From the NCBI RefSeq assembly GCF_026236535.1, contig NZ_JAHTMW010000011.1, positions 243,240 to 307,239 on the forward strand: a DNA stretch of 64,000 bases, given 5' to 3'. Shown here in pieces: positions 26,883 to 35,035 of the stretch. Positions within the stretch are counted from its first letter, which is position 1, and every line of letters begins with the position of its first letter. The stretch comes from Streptomyces sp. SKN60 (GTDB taxonomy: Bacteria > Actinomycetota > Actinomycetes > Streptomycetales > Streptomycetaceae). A model generated the notes under the pieces. It was not told the DNA's origin, did not search any database, and saw only the letters and a list, made by a program, of their open reading frames with translations. The position numbers and the translations under genes were made by a program.

Positions 26883-27743
26883 ATGTCTGCACCGTTTCGA
26901 AGCGAGAACTTCTTGGATCCTCAGGGTGCTCTGGTCGACGAACCCTCGTACCTGCGCGGCTGGTCCGGACGCCCGACGCTGATGGCGGCAGCGCACCGGC
27001 ACGACGACCTGGAGATCAACTTCGTGGCCGGCGGTGGGTCGATGCTCTATCTCTACGGCGGCGAACTCCTCGAAGTCGCGGTGGGCGGCCTCGCCGTGTT
27101 CTGGGCCGCGATCCCGCACCAGTTGGTGGCGAGCCAGGCGACGCGCGTCCACTGGCTGCATGTGCCCTTCGACCGGTTCCTCGCCTGGGGGCTGCCCCAA
27201 CCACTCCTCGCCCGTGTGCTCTCGGGCGTGCCGATGATCACTCACACAGCCCGTGCCGACGCGAGCGATCCGGCGAAGTTCACGCAGTGGGCCGCGGATC
27301 TGGCCGCGGACGACGACGAACTGCACCGCATCGCGATGCTGGAGATACAGGCGCGCGTCCGACGTCTGGCGCTCGCCACGGTCGGCGATCCCGCACATCG
27401 ACCCGCCAGTGACGAACCGGCCCTGCGCCAGGCGGCGTCCATGGCGCGGTACATCGCACAGCACTTCCGCGAGCCGATCACCGTCGCGGACGTCGCCGCG
27501 GCGGCGCATGTCCACCCGACCTACGCCATGACCCAGTTCCGCAAGGTCGTGCGTACCACGATCGGCGACTACGTGAAGCTGTACCGGCTCGCCGAAGCAC
27601 GCCGGTTGCTGGTGACCACCGACCTTCCCGCGAGCCAGGTGGCCACGGCCGCCGGTTTCGGTTCGGTCAGCCGTTTCTACCGAGTCTTCACCGACGCGTG
27701 CGGGACCACCCCGGCACGATTCCGACACGGGCGCGGGATGTAG
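26883..27743 (+). CDS. AraC-family transcriptional regulator
   Basis: A 286-residue regulator. The N-terminal cupin sensor has HRHDDLEINFVAGGGSMLYLYGG and FWAAIPHQLV, typical of sugar-responsive AraC proteins. The C-terminal DNA-binding part has ITVADVAAAAHVHPTYAMTQFRKVV and LPASQVATAAGFGSVSRFYRVFTD (the usual GF-S pattern). I chose ATG 26883 because the family N-terminus begins there and a -10 box sits just upstream; the open frame starts at 26808. It is divergent from the Gfo/Idh gene, its likely target. Confidence 0.88.
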   Translation: MSAPFRSENFLDPQGALVDEPSYLRGWSGRPTLMAAAHRHDDLEINFVAGGGSMLYLYGGELLEVAVGGLAVFWAAIPHQLVASQATRVHWLHVPFDRFLAWGLPQPLLARVLSGVPMITHTARADASDPAKFTQWAADLAADDDELHRIAMLEIQARVRRLALATVGDPAHRPASDEPALRQAASMARYIAQHFREPITVADVAAAAHVHPTYAMTQFRKVVRTTIGDYVKLYRLAEARRLLVTTDLPASQVATAAGFGSVSRFYRVFTDACGTTPARFRHGRGM

Positions 27744-27757
27744 GTACCTGGCGACTC

Positions 27758-27786
27758 TTGACGAGAACATGCCGCGTGTCTACTGT
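27758..27786 (+). promoter_or_regulatory. Promoter TTGACG-N17-TACTGT
   Basis: A -35 (27758-27763) and -10 (27781-27786) with the ideal 17-bp spacing, facing the SGNH esterase gene 300 bp away. It would give a long untranslated leader. Confidence 0.6.
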
Positions 27787-28087
27787 CCTGCGACGGAACC
27801 GAACAGACTTCAACAGGTCACTCCCTTCCCCGTCCGGCGACGCCGGCCTGCAGAGCCAGCAGCTCACCGCCGACCACGCCAACGGTGTGACCACACTCAT
27901 GGCGGCGCTTCCGTCCGGACCTGGCGCCGCCGGCAGCAACAGGGGCCTCTCCCCCTCCCCCACGCGCCGTTCTGCCGTTCGTCTCCAGGCGGCCGCCGAC
28001 GCCGGCGCGAAGGCGCCACGGCCGGGCCGCTGACGGAACGGCGCTCAGTCCCGTTCATGAGCATCACTCTCAGAAGAGGACACCCGC
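27787..28087 (+). other. Long leader or gene remnant before the SGNH esterase
   Basis: About 300 bp with no gene I can support. Several frames are open but show no family features, and codon bias is mixed. It may be a structured leader or a decayed gene; I see no recognisable riboswitch. AGAGGA just before 28088 is the ribosome site of the esterase gene. Confidence 0.4.
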
Positions 28088-29197
28088 ATGAGAAAGTCCT
28101 GGCTTCTCCACCTGATCACGCTTGTCGCCGTCGTGCTCGGGGTGACAGCGACAGGTGCCGCCCCCGCCTCCGCCGCCTCCAACACGCCCTTGCGCGTCAT
28201 GCCGTTGGGCGACTCGATAACCTGGGGCGTGGGAAGCACCACGGGCAACGGCTACCGGGCCCCGCTGTGGGACAGGCTTGCGGCGGACGGCCATCCACTG
28301 GACTTCGTCGGCACGTTGCGGGGCGGTTCGATGTCCGACCCCGACAACGAAGGCCACTCCGGATACCGCATCGACCAGATCGCCGCCCTCGCCGACGCCG
28401 CGCTGACCCGCTACCGGCCCAACGTCGTGACGCTGCACATCGGCACCAACGACCTCCAAGGGGCCTCCGAGGCCAACACCGCGATCGCCCGGCTGAAGTC
28501 GCTGGTCGACCAGATCACCGCCGACGTCCCCGACGCGACCGTCCTCGTCGCCTCCCTGGTCGTGTCCACCAGCAGCTCCGAGGAGCAGCACCGGGGCGCG
28601 TACAACCAGGCCATCCCCCAGATCGTCCGCGAGGCGCAGGCCGCGGGCAAGCGCGTCGCATTCGTCGACATGAGCGCCCTGACCGCCACGGCCGACCTGG
28701 CCGACCCCCTGCATCCCAACGACTCCGGCTACCGGAAGATGGCCGACGCCTTCCACCGCGGCATCCAGGCCGCGGACAGCGCCGGGTGGCTGAGGAACCC
28801 CGCCCCCGCACCCGCGCGCGTACAGTCCGGCATCGCCGGCAAGTGCCTCGACGTCAACGGCGCCGGCACCGCCGACGGGACCGCCGTCCAGACCTGGAGC
28901 TGCGGCGACGGTGCCCACCAGATCTGGTCCGCCTACACCGACGGCACCCTGCGCTCCCTGGGCAAGTGCCTCGACGCCGCCGGCTGGGGCACCGCCAACG
29001 GAACCAAGGTGCACCTCTGGGCCTGCCACGGCGGCGCCAACCAGGTCTGGCAGCCCTACAACGGCGGCTACCGCAACCCCGCCTCCGGCCGCTGCCTCGA
29101 CGTCCCTGCCGCCTCCACCGCCGACGGCACGCAGCTCCAGCTGTGGGACTGCCACGGCGGCTCCAACCAGAAGTGGACCACCCTGACCGCCGGATGA
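28088..29197 (+). CDS. Secreted SGNH esterase (CE3-like) with ricin-type CBM13
   Basis: A 369-residue exported enzyme. A signal peptide covers ~1-30. The SGNH domain (~34-235) has MPLGDSITWGVGS (nucleophile Ser ~43), the Gly and Asn blocks (HIGTNDLQG) and HPNDSGY with the Asp/His pair; the MPLGDSIT start resembles CE3 acetylxylan esterases. The last ~125 residues are a ricin beta-trefoil with three repeats (GKCLDVNGAGTADGTAV...IW), a CBM13 for binding xylan or galactose-type sugars. Predicted role: deacetylation of plant polysaccharide outside the cell. A hairpin terminator follows. Confidence 0.92.
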   Translation: MRKSWLLHLITLVAVVLGVTATGAAPASAASNTPLRVMPLGDSITWGVGSTTGNGYRAPLWDRLAADGHPLDFVGTLRGGSMSDPDNEGHSGYRIDQIAALADAALTRYRPNVVTLHIGTNDLQGASEANTAIARLKSLVDQITADVPDATVLVASLVVSTSSSEEQHRGAYNQAIPQIVREAQAAGKRVAFVDMSALTATADLADPLHPNDSGYRKMADAFHRGIQAADSAGWLRNPAPAPARVQSGIAGKCLDVNGAGTADGTAVQTWSCGDGAHQIWSAYTDGTLRSLGKCLDAAGWGTANGTKVHLWACHGGANQVWQPYNGGYRNPASGRCLDVPAASTADGTQLQLWDCHGGSNQKWTTLTAG

Positions 29198-29206
29198 CCC
29201 CCCGTT

Positions 29207-29243
29207 CCCTGGATCTGAGTCCCATCCGGGCTCAGGTCCAGGG
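29207..29243 (+). terminator. Hairpin after the SGNH esterase
   Basis: Arms 29207-29219 and 29231-29243 pair over 12 of 13 positions around an 11-nt loop, 10 nt after the stop. Its right arm runs into the GAAGCGCTTC operator, so terminator and operator share three bases. Confidence 0.7.
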
Positions 29244-29254
29244 AAGCGCTTCAA
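29241..29254. promoter_or_regulatory. LacI-type operator GGGAAGCGCTTCAA
   Basis: GAAGCGCTTC core 41 bp before the GH36 start. The flanks are less symmetric than at the other copies. Likely bound by the LacI protein at 33151. Confidence 0.72.
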
Positions 29255-29294
29255 CCCGAGGAACCGTCCGGCACTGACCTCGAATGGGGCCGCC

Positions 29295-31430
29295 ATGACC
29301 AAGGAACAGGGGACCTTCCACTGGGGGCACGAGGCCCTTCACCTCGAGCTCGTCCTCGACGACGACGGCAGCCCGCGCCTGACGCACCTCGGACTGCCCG
29401 GCGAAGCGCAGAGCGTCCCCGGCGCATCCCTCCCCCTGGTGGAGGTGACGGCCGCGGGTCACGGCCGCCACTGGTCGGGCAGCCGCCTGATCGGGACCGC
29501 TCTCGGCGGACGGCTGCGCCACCGGGCCCACTTCGCGGCCCGCGACGGCGACTGGCACACCCTGACCGTGCATCTCCACGACCCGGAAACCGGGCTGGTC
29601 GCGGAGGTGACCTACCGGTCACCGGACGGCATCCCCGTGCTCCGCGGCGAAGTGACCCTGCGCAACGAAGGGCGGACCACCTTGCACCTGGAGTCGGTCA
29701 GCTCGCTCGCGGTGGGCTGCCTCACCCCACGGGACCCGGCGGCCGTCGACGCCGCCGACCTGCTGTGGGCGGACAACGACTGGCTCGCCGAGTGCCGCTG
29801 GCAGCGACAGCCGATGCGCCGGACCACACCCGGCGTCAGTGGACGCGCGACGTACGGCCACGGCAAGGCGGGCCTCGCCCTGAACGGACAGGGCACCTGG
29901 TCCAGTTGCGGACACCTGCCCATGGGCGGCCTGACGGACCGGCGCACCGGCCGCAGTTGGGTGTGGCAGATCGAGCACAACGGCGGGGGCTGGCGCTGGG
30001 AGTGCCAAGAGCACGACGAGGCGGCCTACGCCGCACTGTTCGGGCCGACCGACACCCACCACGGCTGGCGGCACCCCCTGGAACCCGGCGCCGTCTTCCG
30101 CACCGTACCGGCCGCGCTGGCCTTCGGCGCCGACGGCGGCCCCGACTCCGCGTTCGCCGCGCTGACCCGCTACCGCCGCGCCCAGCGCCGCCCTCATGCC
30201 GACCACCAGCGCCTGCCCGTCATCTTCAACGACTACATGAACTGCCTGATGGGCGACCCCACCACCGACAAGCTGCTGCCGCTGATCGACGCGGCGGCCG
30301 AAGCCGGCGCCGAGCACTTCGTCATCGACGCGGGCTGGTACGACGACGGTGACGGCGGCTGGTGGACCAGCGTCGGTGCCTGGGAGCCGGCCGCCGCACG
30401 CTTCCCCGGCGAGAAGGGGATCCACGAGGTACTGGACCACATCCGCCGACGCGGCATGGTTCCCGGTCTGTGGCTGGAGCCGGAAGTCGTCGGCGTCCAC
30501 AGCCCCATGGCCAAGTCCCTGCCCGACGAGGCGTTCTTCCGCCGCGACGGCGCCCGCGTCACGGAGACCGGCCGGCACCACCTGGACCTGCGCCACCCGG
30601 CCGCCCGTGCCCACCTGGACCAGGTCGTGGACCGCCTGGTCGGCGAGTGGGGCGTCGGCTACCTCAAGCTCGACCACAACATCGACCCCGGGTCCGGCAC
30701 CAGCGCCCACCCCGGCGAGACCCCGGGCGACGGCCTGCTCGGCCACAACCGGGCGCACCTCGACTGGCTCGACGGCGTCCTCGACCGGCACCCGCACCTG
30801 GTGGTGGAGAACTGCGCCTCCGGCGGCATGCGCTGGGACGACGCCATGCTCTCCCGGCTGCAACTGCAGTCCACCAGCGACCAGCAGAACCTCCACCTCT
30901 ACGCGCCCATCGCGGCCTCCGCGCCCACCGCCGTCACCCCCGAACAGGGTGCCGTCTGGGCGTACCCCCAGCCGGAGGACTCCCTCGACGAGGTGGCGTT
31001 CACCATGGCCAACGCGCTGCTCGGCCGGATCCATCTCTCCGGCCGCATTCCGGAACTCGAGCGGGAGGCCCGCGCCCTGGTCCACGAGGCGGTGGCGGTG
31101 TACAAGGCCATCCGCGCCGATCTGCCGCAGGCCGTGCCGTCCTGGCCACTGGGCCTTCCCGCCTGGGACGACCCCTGGATCGCCCTGGCCATGCGCACGC
31201 CCGCCACCACCTACCTCACGGCCTGGCGCCGCCCAGGGACCGACGCCACGGCGACGCTGCACCTGCCCCACCTGCGGGACACCCCCGCCCGTGTCGACCT
31301 GCTCTATCCCTCGGTCAGCCGGGCCGATTCCGCCTGGGTGCCCGACACGGCCGAGCTGAGCCTGACCCTGCCCACCGCGCCGTCCGCCGTCCTGCTCCGC
31401 ATCACCCCCACGGACCCCGGCGCTCCCTGA
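29295..31430 (+). CDS. GH36 alpha-galactosidase
   Basis: A 711-residue cytoplasmic alpha-galactosidase of normal family length. The N-terminal beta-supersandwich (~1-290) precedes a (beta/alpha)8 barrel. The nucleophile is Asp ~460 in YLKLDHN and the acid/base is Asp ~515 in SGGMRWDD; FVIDAGWYDD and GLWLEPEVV are also family blocks. It releases alpha-linked galactose from raffinose-type sugars or galactomannan oligosaccharides. Preceded by the GAAGCGCTTC operator and followed after 53 bp by GH43 in the same unit. Confidence 0.95.
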   Translation: MTKEQGTFHWGHEALHLELVLDDDGSPRLTHLGLPGEAQSVPGASLPLVEVTAAGHGRHWSGSRLIGTALGGRLRHRAHFAARDGDWHTLTVHLHDPETGLVAEVTYRSPDGIPVLRGEVTLRNEGRTTLHLESVSSLAVGCLTPRDPAAVDAADLLWADNDWLAECRWQRQPMRRTTPGVSGRATYGHGKAGLALNGQGTWSSCGHLPMGGLTDRRTGRSWVWQIEHNGGGWRWECQEHDEAAYAALFGPTDTHHGWRHPLEPGAVFRTVPAALAFGADGGPDSAFAALTRYRRAQRRPHADHQRLPVIFNDYMNCLMGDPTTDKLLPLIDAAAEAGAEHFVIDAGWYDDGDGGWWTSVGAWEPAAARFPGEKGIHEVLDHIRRRGMVPGLWLEPEVVGVHSPMAKSLPDEAFFRRDGARVTETGRHHLDLRHPAARAHLDQVVDRLVGEWGVGYLKLDHNIDPGSGTSAHPGETPGDGLLGHNRAHLDWLDGVLDRHPHLVVENCASGGMRWDDAMLSRLQLQSTSDQQNLHLYAPIAASAPTAVTPEQGAVWAYPQPEDSLDEVAFTMANALLGRIHLSGRIPELEREARALVHEAVAVYKAIRADLPQAVPSWPLGLPAWDDPWIALAMRTPATTYLTAWRRPGTDATATLHLPHLRDTPARVDLLYPSVSRADSAWVPDTAELSLTLPTAPSAVLLRITPTDPGAP

Positions 31431-31483
31431 ACCACCCCGACCACGCCACGACTCCCGCACGAATCGACGAGAGGACCCCTCGG

Positions 31484-32998
31484 GTGACACCACCGCGCCG
31501 GCCGGACCAACGCTTCACCAACCCCGTGATCCCCGGCTTCCACCCCGACCCCAGCGTCTGCCGCGTCGGCGACGACTACTACCTGGCCTGCTCCAGCTTC
31601 GAGTACTTCCCCGGCGTACCCCTCTTCCACAGCCGCGACCTGGTGCACTGGAGGCAGATCGGCAACGCCCTGGACCGGCCGGACCAACTGCGTCTGCCCA
31701 CCTCCATGCCGTCCTCCGGCGGGATCTACGCCCCCACCCTGCGCCACCACGACGGCCGCTTCTGGCTGATCGTCACCAACTGCAGCGAGGGCGGCGGCAA
31801 CCTGATCGTCACGGCCACCGACCCGGCCGGACCGTGGTCGGACCCCATCTGGGCGCCGGGCGTCCCCGGAATCGACCCCGACCTGGTCTGGGAGGAGGAC
31901 GGCACCTGCTGGTGCACGGTCGCCGGGGTCTCGCAGGTCCGTCTCGACCCGGCCACCGGACAGACGTACGGAACACCGCACCGGCTCTGGTCCGGCGGGC
32001 CCGGCGCCAAGGCCCCGGAGGCGCCGCACCTGTACCGGATCGGCGACCACTGGTACCTCCTCATCGCCGAGGGCGGCACCGAGCGCGGCCACGGTGTCTC
32101 GATCGCCCGCGGCCCTACGCCTGCCGGCCCGTTCGAGCCGTGCCCGGCCAACCCGATCCTCACCCACCGCGGCACCGACCACCCCGTCCAGAACACCGGG
32201 CACGCCGACCTGGTCCAGGGCCCCGACGGCTCCTGGTGGATGGTGCTGCTCGGCGTCCGGCCCGGCGGCGGCACGCCGGGCTGGCACGTGCTCGGCCGGG
32301 AGACCTTCCTGGCCCCCGTGACCTGGGTGGACGGATGGCCGGTCGTCGGCGAGGTCGCCCTGGACCTGCCCGAGCTCCCGTGGCCGCTCTCCCCCGGCCC
32401 TGTCGAGGAGCAGCGGGACGACTTCGACCTCGCCGAACTGCGACCGTCCTGGATCTCCCTGCGCGACCGGCCGGCCGAACACTGCACCACCAAGGAGCGC
32501 CCCGGCTGGCTGACCCTCCGCGCGCGCGGAGGATCCCTGGACGAGCCCGACGTGGTGTTCACCGGCCGGCGCCAGCAGCACCTCGCGTGCCGGGCCCGCA
32601 CTCTGGTCGATGCCGCGGAGGGGGACGGCGGCCTCGCCGTCCGGCTCGACGAGCGGCACCACTACGCGATCGAGGTGTCCGGCACGGAGGTACGGGCCAT
32701 CGCGCGCGTCGGCTCCCTGCGCACGGTCGTGGCCACGCGGTCCGTGCCCGCCGGGCCGGTGGTCCTCGCCGTCACGATCACGGAACAGCCGACTCCGCAC
32801 GGACCGCGCACGGGACCCGACGTCGTCTCCCTCGGCGTCGAGCAGCCCGACGGCACGTTCACAGAGCTCGCGACCCTCGACGGCCGCTACCTGTCGACCG
32901 AGGTCGCCGGCGGCTTCACGGGCCGGGTCATCGGCATGTACGCCGCGGAAGGCACCGTCCACTTCGACTGGTTCGACCACGAGCCCCTCGACGGCTGA
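31484..32998 (+). CDS. GH43 beta-xylosidase/arabinofuranosidase
   Basis: A 504-residue cytoplasmic enzyme. The five-bladed propeller (~1-310) has FHPDPSVCRVGDDYY with the base Asp, GIDPDLVWEEDG with the pKa-setting Asp and EAPHLYRIGD with the acid Glu. The C-terminal ~190 residues form the concanavalin-like sandwich of the XynB group of GH43. GTG 31484 follows GAGAGGA. It acts on xylo- or arabino-oligosaccharides. It is related in architecture to the GH43 at 62055 and is co-transcribed with GH36. Confidence 0.92.
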   Translation: MTPPRRPDQRFTNPVIPGFHPDPSVCRVGDDYYLACSSFEYFPGVPLFHSRDLVHWRQIGNALDRPDQLRLPTSMPSSGGIYAPTLRHHDGRFWLIVTNCSEGGGNLIVTATDPAGPWSDPIWAPGVPGIDPDLVWEEDGTCWCTVAGVSQVRLDPATGQTYGTPHRLWSGGPGAKAPEAPHLYRIGDHWYLLIAEGGTERGHGVSIARGPTPAGPFEPCPANPILTHRGTDHPVQNTGHADLVQGPDGSWWMVLLGVRPGGGTPGWHVLGRETFLAPVTWVDGWPVVGEVALDLPELPWPLSPGPVEEQRDDFDLAELRPSWISLRDRPAEHCTTKERPGWLTLRARGGSLDEPDVVFTGRRQQHLACRARTLVDAAEGDGGLAVRLDERHHYAIEVSGTEVRAIARVGSLRTVVATRSVPAGPVVLAVTITEQPTPHGPRTGPDVVSLGVEQPDGTFTELATLDGRYLSTEVAGGFTGRVIGMYAAEGTVHFDWFDHEPLDG

Positions 32999-33030
32999 AC
33001 GGAGGCCCCCTCCCTCTGCCCGGCCGGGCA

Positions 33031-33044
33031 TCGAAGCGCTTCAA
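33031..33044. promoter_or_regulatory. LacI-type operator TCGAAGCGCTTCAA (upstream of lacI promoter)
   Basis: Lies 8 bp upstream of the -35 of the LacI gene. It pairs with the site at 33120-33133, 89 bp centre to centre. The two sites bracket the promoter, so autoregulation, possibly by looping, is likely. Confidence 0.85.
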
Positions 33045-33052
33045 CTCAGAGC

Positions 33053-33081
33053 TGGACAACGCGCCAGGCTGGGGCTAGGGT
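33053..33081 (+). promoter_or_regulatory. Promoter of the LacI regulator, TGGACA-N17-TAGGGT
   Basis: -35 at 33053-33058 and -10 at 33076-33081 with 17-bp spacing, giving a start near 33088. It is flanked by two copies of the GAAGCGCTTC operator. Confidence 0.7.
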
Positions 33082-33119
33082 CGGTGTACATTTCACGCAG
33101 GATTGATGGGCTCGCATGA

Positions 33120-33133
33120 TCGAAGCGCTTCAT
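33120..33133. promoter_or_regulatory. LacI-type operator TCGAAGCGCTTCAT (in lacI leader)
   Basis: Sits about 30 bp downstream of the predicted transcription start and 18 bp before ATG 33151, a roadblock position. Confidence 0.85.
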
Positions 33134-33150
33134 ACGGCTGGGAGAGCTGG

Positions 33151-34155
33151 ATGGTAACCCTCGCCGAGGTCGCCCGGCACGCCGGAGTGTCGGCGAGCAC
33201 GGTGAGCTATGTCCTCAGCGGCAAGCGGCCCATCTCCGCGGCCACCCGGCTGCAGGTCGAGGAGAGCATCCGCGAGCTGGGATACCACCCGAACGCGGGC
33301 GCGCGGGCCCTGGCCAGCAGCAGGTCGAACATCATCGCGCTGATGGTCCCCCTGCGCACCGACATGTACGTGCCGGTGATGATGGAGATCGCCATCGCGG
33401 TCGCCACGACGGCCCGGACACACGGGTACGACGTGCTGCTGCTGACCGGCGAGGAGGGTCCCGAAGCCGTCCGCCGGGTCACCGGCAGTGGGCTCGCCGA
33501 CGCGATGATCCTCATGGATGTCGAACTCGACGACGAGCGGCTGCCGTTGCTGCGCAGCACCGACCAGCCGTCCGTACTGATCGGACTGCCCGCCGACACC
33601 TCGGGACTGACCTGCGTCGACCTCGACTTCAGGGCGACCGGCGCGTTGTGCGTCGAGCATCTGGCCACGCTCGGCCATCGCGACATCGCCGTGATCGGCG
33701 AGGCCCCCGCGGTCTACGAACGGCACACCGGCTTCGCCGAGCGCACCCTCGACGGACTCCGTTCCCGGGCACGGGAGTTGGGCATCAGGGTGTTGCACCG
33801 GCCGTGCGGCGGCGGCTACGACGCGATAGCCGCCACCCTCACCCGCATCCTCGATGAGCGCCCCGGCACCTCCGGGTTCGTCGTGCAGAACGAGCAGGCG
33901 GTCGAGCCACTGCTCGCCCTGCTGCGCCGGCAGGGCCGCGCCGTCCCCGAGGACGTGTCGGTGGTCGCGATCTGCCCGGAACAGGTGGCCGTCCAGGCCT
34001 CGGTGGGGCTGACATCGGTCTCCATCCCCGCACAGGAGATGGGCCGGCAGGCGGTGGAGCGCCTGGTCGCCAAGATCGACGGTCGGGGTACCGACGAAGT
34101 CCTGCTGATCGCACCCGAGTTGACGGTGCGGGCGAGCAGCGGATCGGCGCCCTGA
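33151..34155 (+). CDS. LacI-family repressor, likely reader of GAAGCGCTTC
   Basis: A 334-residue regulator. The helix-turn-helix is VTLAEVARHAGVSASTVSYVLSGKR, followed by the canonical hinge GARALASSRSN. Its Leu normally inserts at a central CG step, matching the CG at the centre of GAAGCGCTTC. The periplasmic-binding-like sensor (~65-330) follows. ATG 33151 is preceded by GGGAGAG; upstream in-frame starts would add non-family sequence and overlap the operator. The two flanking operators imply autoregulation. The ligand is probably a sugar from xyloglucan or galactosides. Assignment of the other operators to it is inference from position and the hinge. Confidence 0.93.
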   Translation: MVTLAEVARHAGVSASTVSYVLSGKRPISAATRLQVEESIRELGYHPNAGARALASSRSNIIALMVPLRTDMYVPVMMEIAIAVATTARTHGYDVLLLTGEEGPEAVRRVTGSGLADAMILMDVELDDERLPLLRSTDQPSVLIGLPADTSGLTCVDLDFRATGALCVEHLATLGHRDIAVIGEAPAVYERHTGFAERTLDGLRSRARELGIRVLHRPCGGGYDAIAATLTRILDERPGTSGFVVQNEQAVEPLLALLRRQGRAVPEDVSVVAICPEQVAVQASVGLTSVSIPAQEMGRQAVERLVAKIDGRGTDEVLLIAPELTVRASSGSAP

Positions 34156-34214
34156 GGCGTGGACCGGGCCGAGGTCGACCACGCCTGAGGAGGACGTGGG
34201 ACCGACCTCGGCCC
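34155..34214. terminator. Bidirectional terminator with two alternative hairpins
   Basis: Between convergent lacI and GH12. A 12-bp perfect stem (34166-34177 with 34203-34214) can form, or an 8-bp stem (34155-34162 with 34179-34186); the two overlap and exclude each other. Confidence 0.7.
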
Positions 34215-34224
34215 TGGCGTCGGG

Positions 34225-34941
34225 TCAGCCGCCGTTGATGGTCAGGTTGTTGGTGTGGAAGTCGAGTCCGCCGGACGACGAGGTGATCTCATAGCCGAAC
34301 TGGACGTCGCCGATGGTCTCGTTGCCGGGCATCCAGCCCTTGGTGTGGGCGATCCAGTGGAGGATCGGCTTGACGTCCACGGTGCCGGAGCGGGAGTCGG
34401 ACGTCCGCAGGAACGAGAACACCTGGTTCGACCCGTTGGTGCCCTTGTAGACGTTCCAGTTGTGGCCGCCGAGGGTGACGTTGCCCTGATAGCCGCCGAT
34501 GGGGCCGACCGCTCCGTTGTCGTTGACCCAGAGCATGATCTCGTACTGGTGGTCGGTGTCCCAGATGTCGTACGACGTGTTGTACGCGCCGGACGACGGG
34601 ACGCTGACGTTGTAGTCGCTGGTGAGCCGGCCGAGCGAGTCGATCGTCTTGTTGATCGTCTTCGTCGCGTTGGGGTAGGACTTGATGCCCCCGGTGTCGG
34701 GGTGGGCGGCCCAGACGCCCCAGTCGGTCCCGGAGTTGGCCCAGAGGCACTGGCTGCCGGCGCCGGAGCCCCAGATGTTGTTGTAGAGCCTGTAGCCGTC
34801 CAGGCCGGTGCTGCCCCATCGGTCGCAGGAGTTCCAGACCGCTGCCGAAGCGGGGGCGGAGGCCAGGCCGACGGTGGCACCGAGAGCCATCGTCGGCGCC
34901 AGCACCGCCATGGTGATCCTGCGCATCGTGTCTTTGACCAT
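34225..34941 (-). CDS. Secreted GH12 endoglucanase/xyloglucanase
   Basis: A 238-residue secreted endoglucanase of family length. A signal peptide (~1-33, ending PASAA) leads straight into the GH12 jelly roll. EIMLWVND has the nucleophile Glu ~134 and FGYEITSS the acid/base Glu ~218. No carbohydrate-binding module is attached. ATG 34941 is chosen over the upstream ATG at 34986 because GGAAGGGACACC precedes it and the signal begins there. Together with GH74, GH42 and GH31 nearby, xyloglucan is the most likely substrate; GH12 enzymes also cut cellulose. It is 94 bp downstream of GH42 and may be the last gene of that unit. Confidence 0.93.
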   Translation of the reverse strand: MVKDTMRRITMAVLAPTMALGATVGLASAPASAAVWNSCDRWGSTGLDGYRLYNNIWGSGAGSQCLWANSGTDWGVWAAHPDTGGIKSYPNATKTINKTIDSLGRLTSDYNVSVPSSGAYNTSYDIWDTDHQYEIMLWVNDNGAVGPIGGYQGNVTLGGHNWNVYKGTNGSNQVFSFLRTSDSRSGTVDVKPILHWIAHTKGWMPGNETIGDVQFGYEITSSSGGLDFHTNNLTINGG

Positions 34942-35035
34942 GGTGTCCCTTCCACGGGTGGGGGGAATTGTGGGGGGTACTACCACGCCCCCTGGCTGAG
35001 GACGTTCTCCTCTCCGGGGACGAGATCGACAGCGG

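Noticed and set aside
26887..26896. TTCGAAGCGA in the AraC gene as another LacI operator
   Set aside because: Only one half of the palindrome is present and it lies in coding sequence with no promoter effect expected; similar halves occur near 36327 and 53236 in coding regions.
27769..28087. A gene starting at 27769 or 27698 ahead of the SGNH esterase
   Set aside because: These frames run into the esterase region out of frame, show no domain or signal, and their codon bias is not that of a real gene.
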